Shown here: piece by piece, positions 63,490 to 64,000 of the stretch
Numbering within the stretch: the stretch's first letter is position 1
How the letters are laid out: each line of letters opens with the position of its first letter
Assembly: GCA_964036155.1 (NCBI GenBank)
Contig: OZ038422.1
Span: 73,679,201 to 73,743,200, forward strand
Direction: 5' to 3'
Source: Diploscapter coronatus
Lineage: Eukaryota > Nematoda > Chromadorea > Rhabditida > Rhabditidae
Length of the DNA stretch: 64,000 bases
Program-made: the position numbers and the translations under genes
Notes under the pieces: generated by a model
Seen by the model: the letters and a program-made list of their open reading frames with translations, nothing else
The model's database searches: none
Told to the model about the DNA's origin: nothing

Positions 63490-64000
63490 TTTACTCCTGA
63501 AAATTAACTATTTTTGATTTCCCCTCGCGAAATTTCGGAAAAAATCGATAAATCCACGAAAGTCCTAATCTCGAGAATATCAAATCTTCAGAAAAAAAGA
63601 GATTTGAGATTTGGAAATTTGAAAAACGAACAAATTTAAACAATCGATCGAAAATGAATAAAGTTTCCTAGAGAGCGCAAACGGTTCCTCAAGTTGCACC
63701 CGAAGCAGAAAATTTCCAGAATTTAATCAGGACTTTTGGAGTATGGTTTTTTTTTTAACAAATTCGTCCTTTGAAATCAAATTCTAGAAAAATGAATAGA
63801 TAACTCGTTTTTGAGCGTAAAAATGAGCTTCACCATTTTCGTGTTGACACCCAAAAATGAGCCTTCTGTATTCTACACCCACGCCCACTTTTTGAGGAAA
63901 GAGGTAGAGAAAAAGAAAAAAAGTGGGTGTTGTGGAGTCCGTAGCGTTGTTCACCAAAATCTTTGGTGGACAACGCACGCCCCCAGAACAAGTCTCTATG
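63490..64000. other. Upstream region of the ankyrin gene with hairpin
   Basis: This is the 5' flank of the minus-strand ankyrin gene. It contains a GC-rich block with CACCCACGCCCACTTTTT facing AAAAAGTGGGTG (about 63878-63930) and the 15-bp hairpin at 63944-63976. No coding sequence seen. Confidence 0.5.
63944..63976. repeat. 15-bp inverted repeat, one mismatch
   Basis: GCGTTGTTCACCAAA (63944-63958), a 3-nt spacer, then TTTGGTGGACAACGC (63962-63976). It could be a small foldback element or a regulatory palindrome upstream of the ankyrin gene. Confidence 0.8.

Noticed and set aside
1..64000. CRISPR array, rRNA, bacterial operon features
   Set aside because: No regularly spaced repeats, no rRNA sequence, and the window is clearly eukaryotic with spliceosomal introns.

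Overview
The window is eukaryotic and reads as a rhabditid-type nematode: AT-rich, many short introns of about 40-60 nt with TTTTCAG or TTTTAG acceptors, compact genes on both strands, and nematode-specific families (Ground-like, ShKT, PAN-ZP, ACC-type ligand-gated channel, SOC-1/Gab adaptor). I do not recognise it as a known C. elegans locus. Gene models were built by hand from splice sites and reading-frame phase; unless a boundary is flagged, every junction keeps the frame. No rRNA, intact tRNA or CRISPR array was seen. Layout: 1-1788 (-) 5' part of an acidic-protein gene; 3339-4740 (-) small coiled-coil gene with two mutually exclusive last exons; 4741-10775 about 6 kb without a convincing gene; 10776-11109 (-) small Cys-cluster protein; 12323-14298 (+) UDP-glycosyltransferase lacking a visible first exon; 14995-16278 (-) secreted Cys-rich protein; 17951-20561 (-) soc-1/Gab adaptor; 21522-24495 (-) Cys-loop anion channel; 26476-30016 (-) G-protein alpha subunit; 31880-34942 (+) aspartic protease; 35112-35892 (+) ShKT protein; 36583-38429 (+) haao-1; 38603-39253 (-) Ly6-like protein; 40539-45188 (+) PAN-ZP transmembrane protein; 45189-49460 gene-poor; 49461-50538 (+) HAD-like hydrolase; 50985-51234 possible 3' end of a non-LTR retroelement; 51353-54510 (+) Ground-like protein; 54684-56127 (-) HDDC2-type HD-domain nucleotidase; 57392-63489 (-) 868-aa ankyrin-repeat protein of no recognised family. 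There is no bacterial-style operon. Thematically there is a signalling block at 18-30 kb (adaptor, channel, G protein, each independently spaced) and a block of secreted or surface proteins at 32-45 kb interrupted by the kynurenine-pathway enzyme HAAO. The most notable observation is in the aspartic protease. A 667-nt GC-AG intron consists almost wholly of a foldback transposon flanked by a 5-bp direct repeat (TCAGG) that supplies the acceptor AG, with splicing restoring one copy of the target exactly. This looks like an intron created by transposon insertion. A second foldback element with its own 5-bp target duplication and perfect 31-bp terminal repeats is nested inside it. Several other small foldback elements lie in introns and intergenic DNA.
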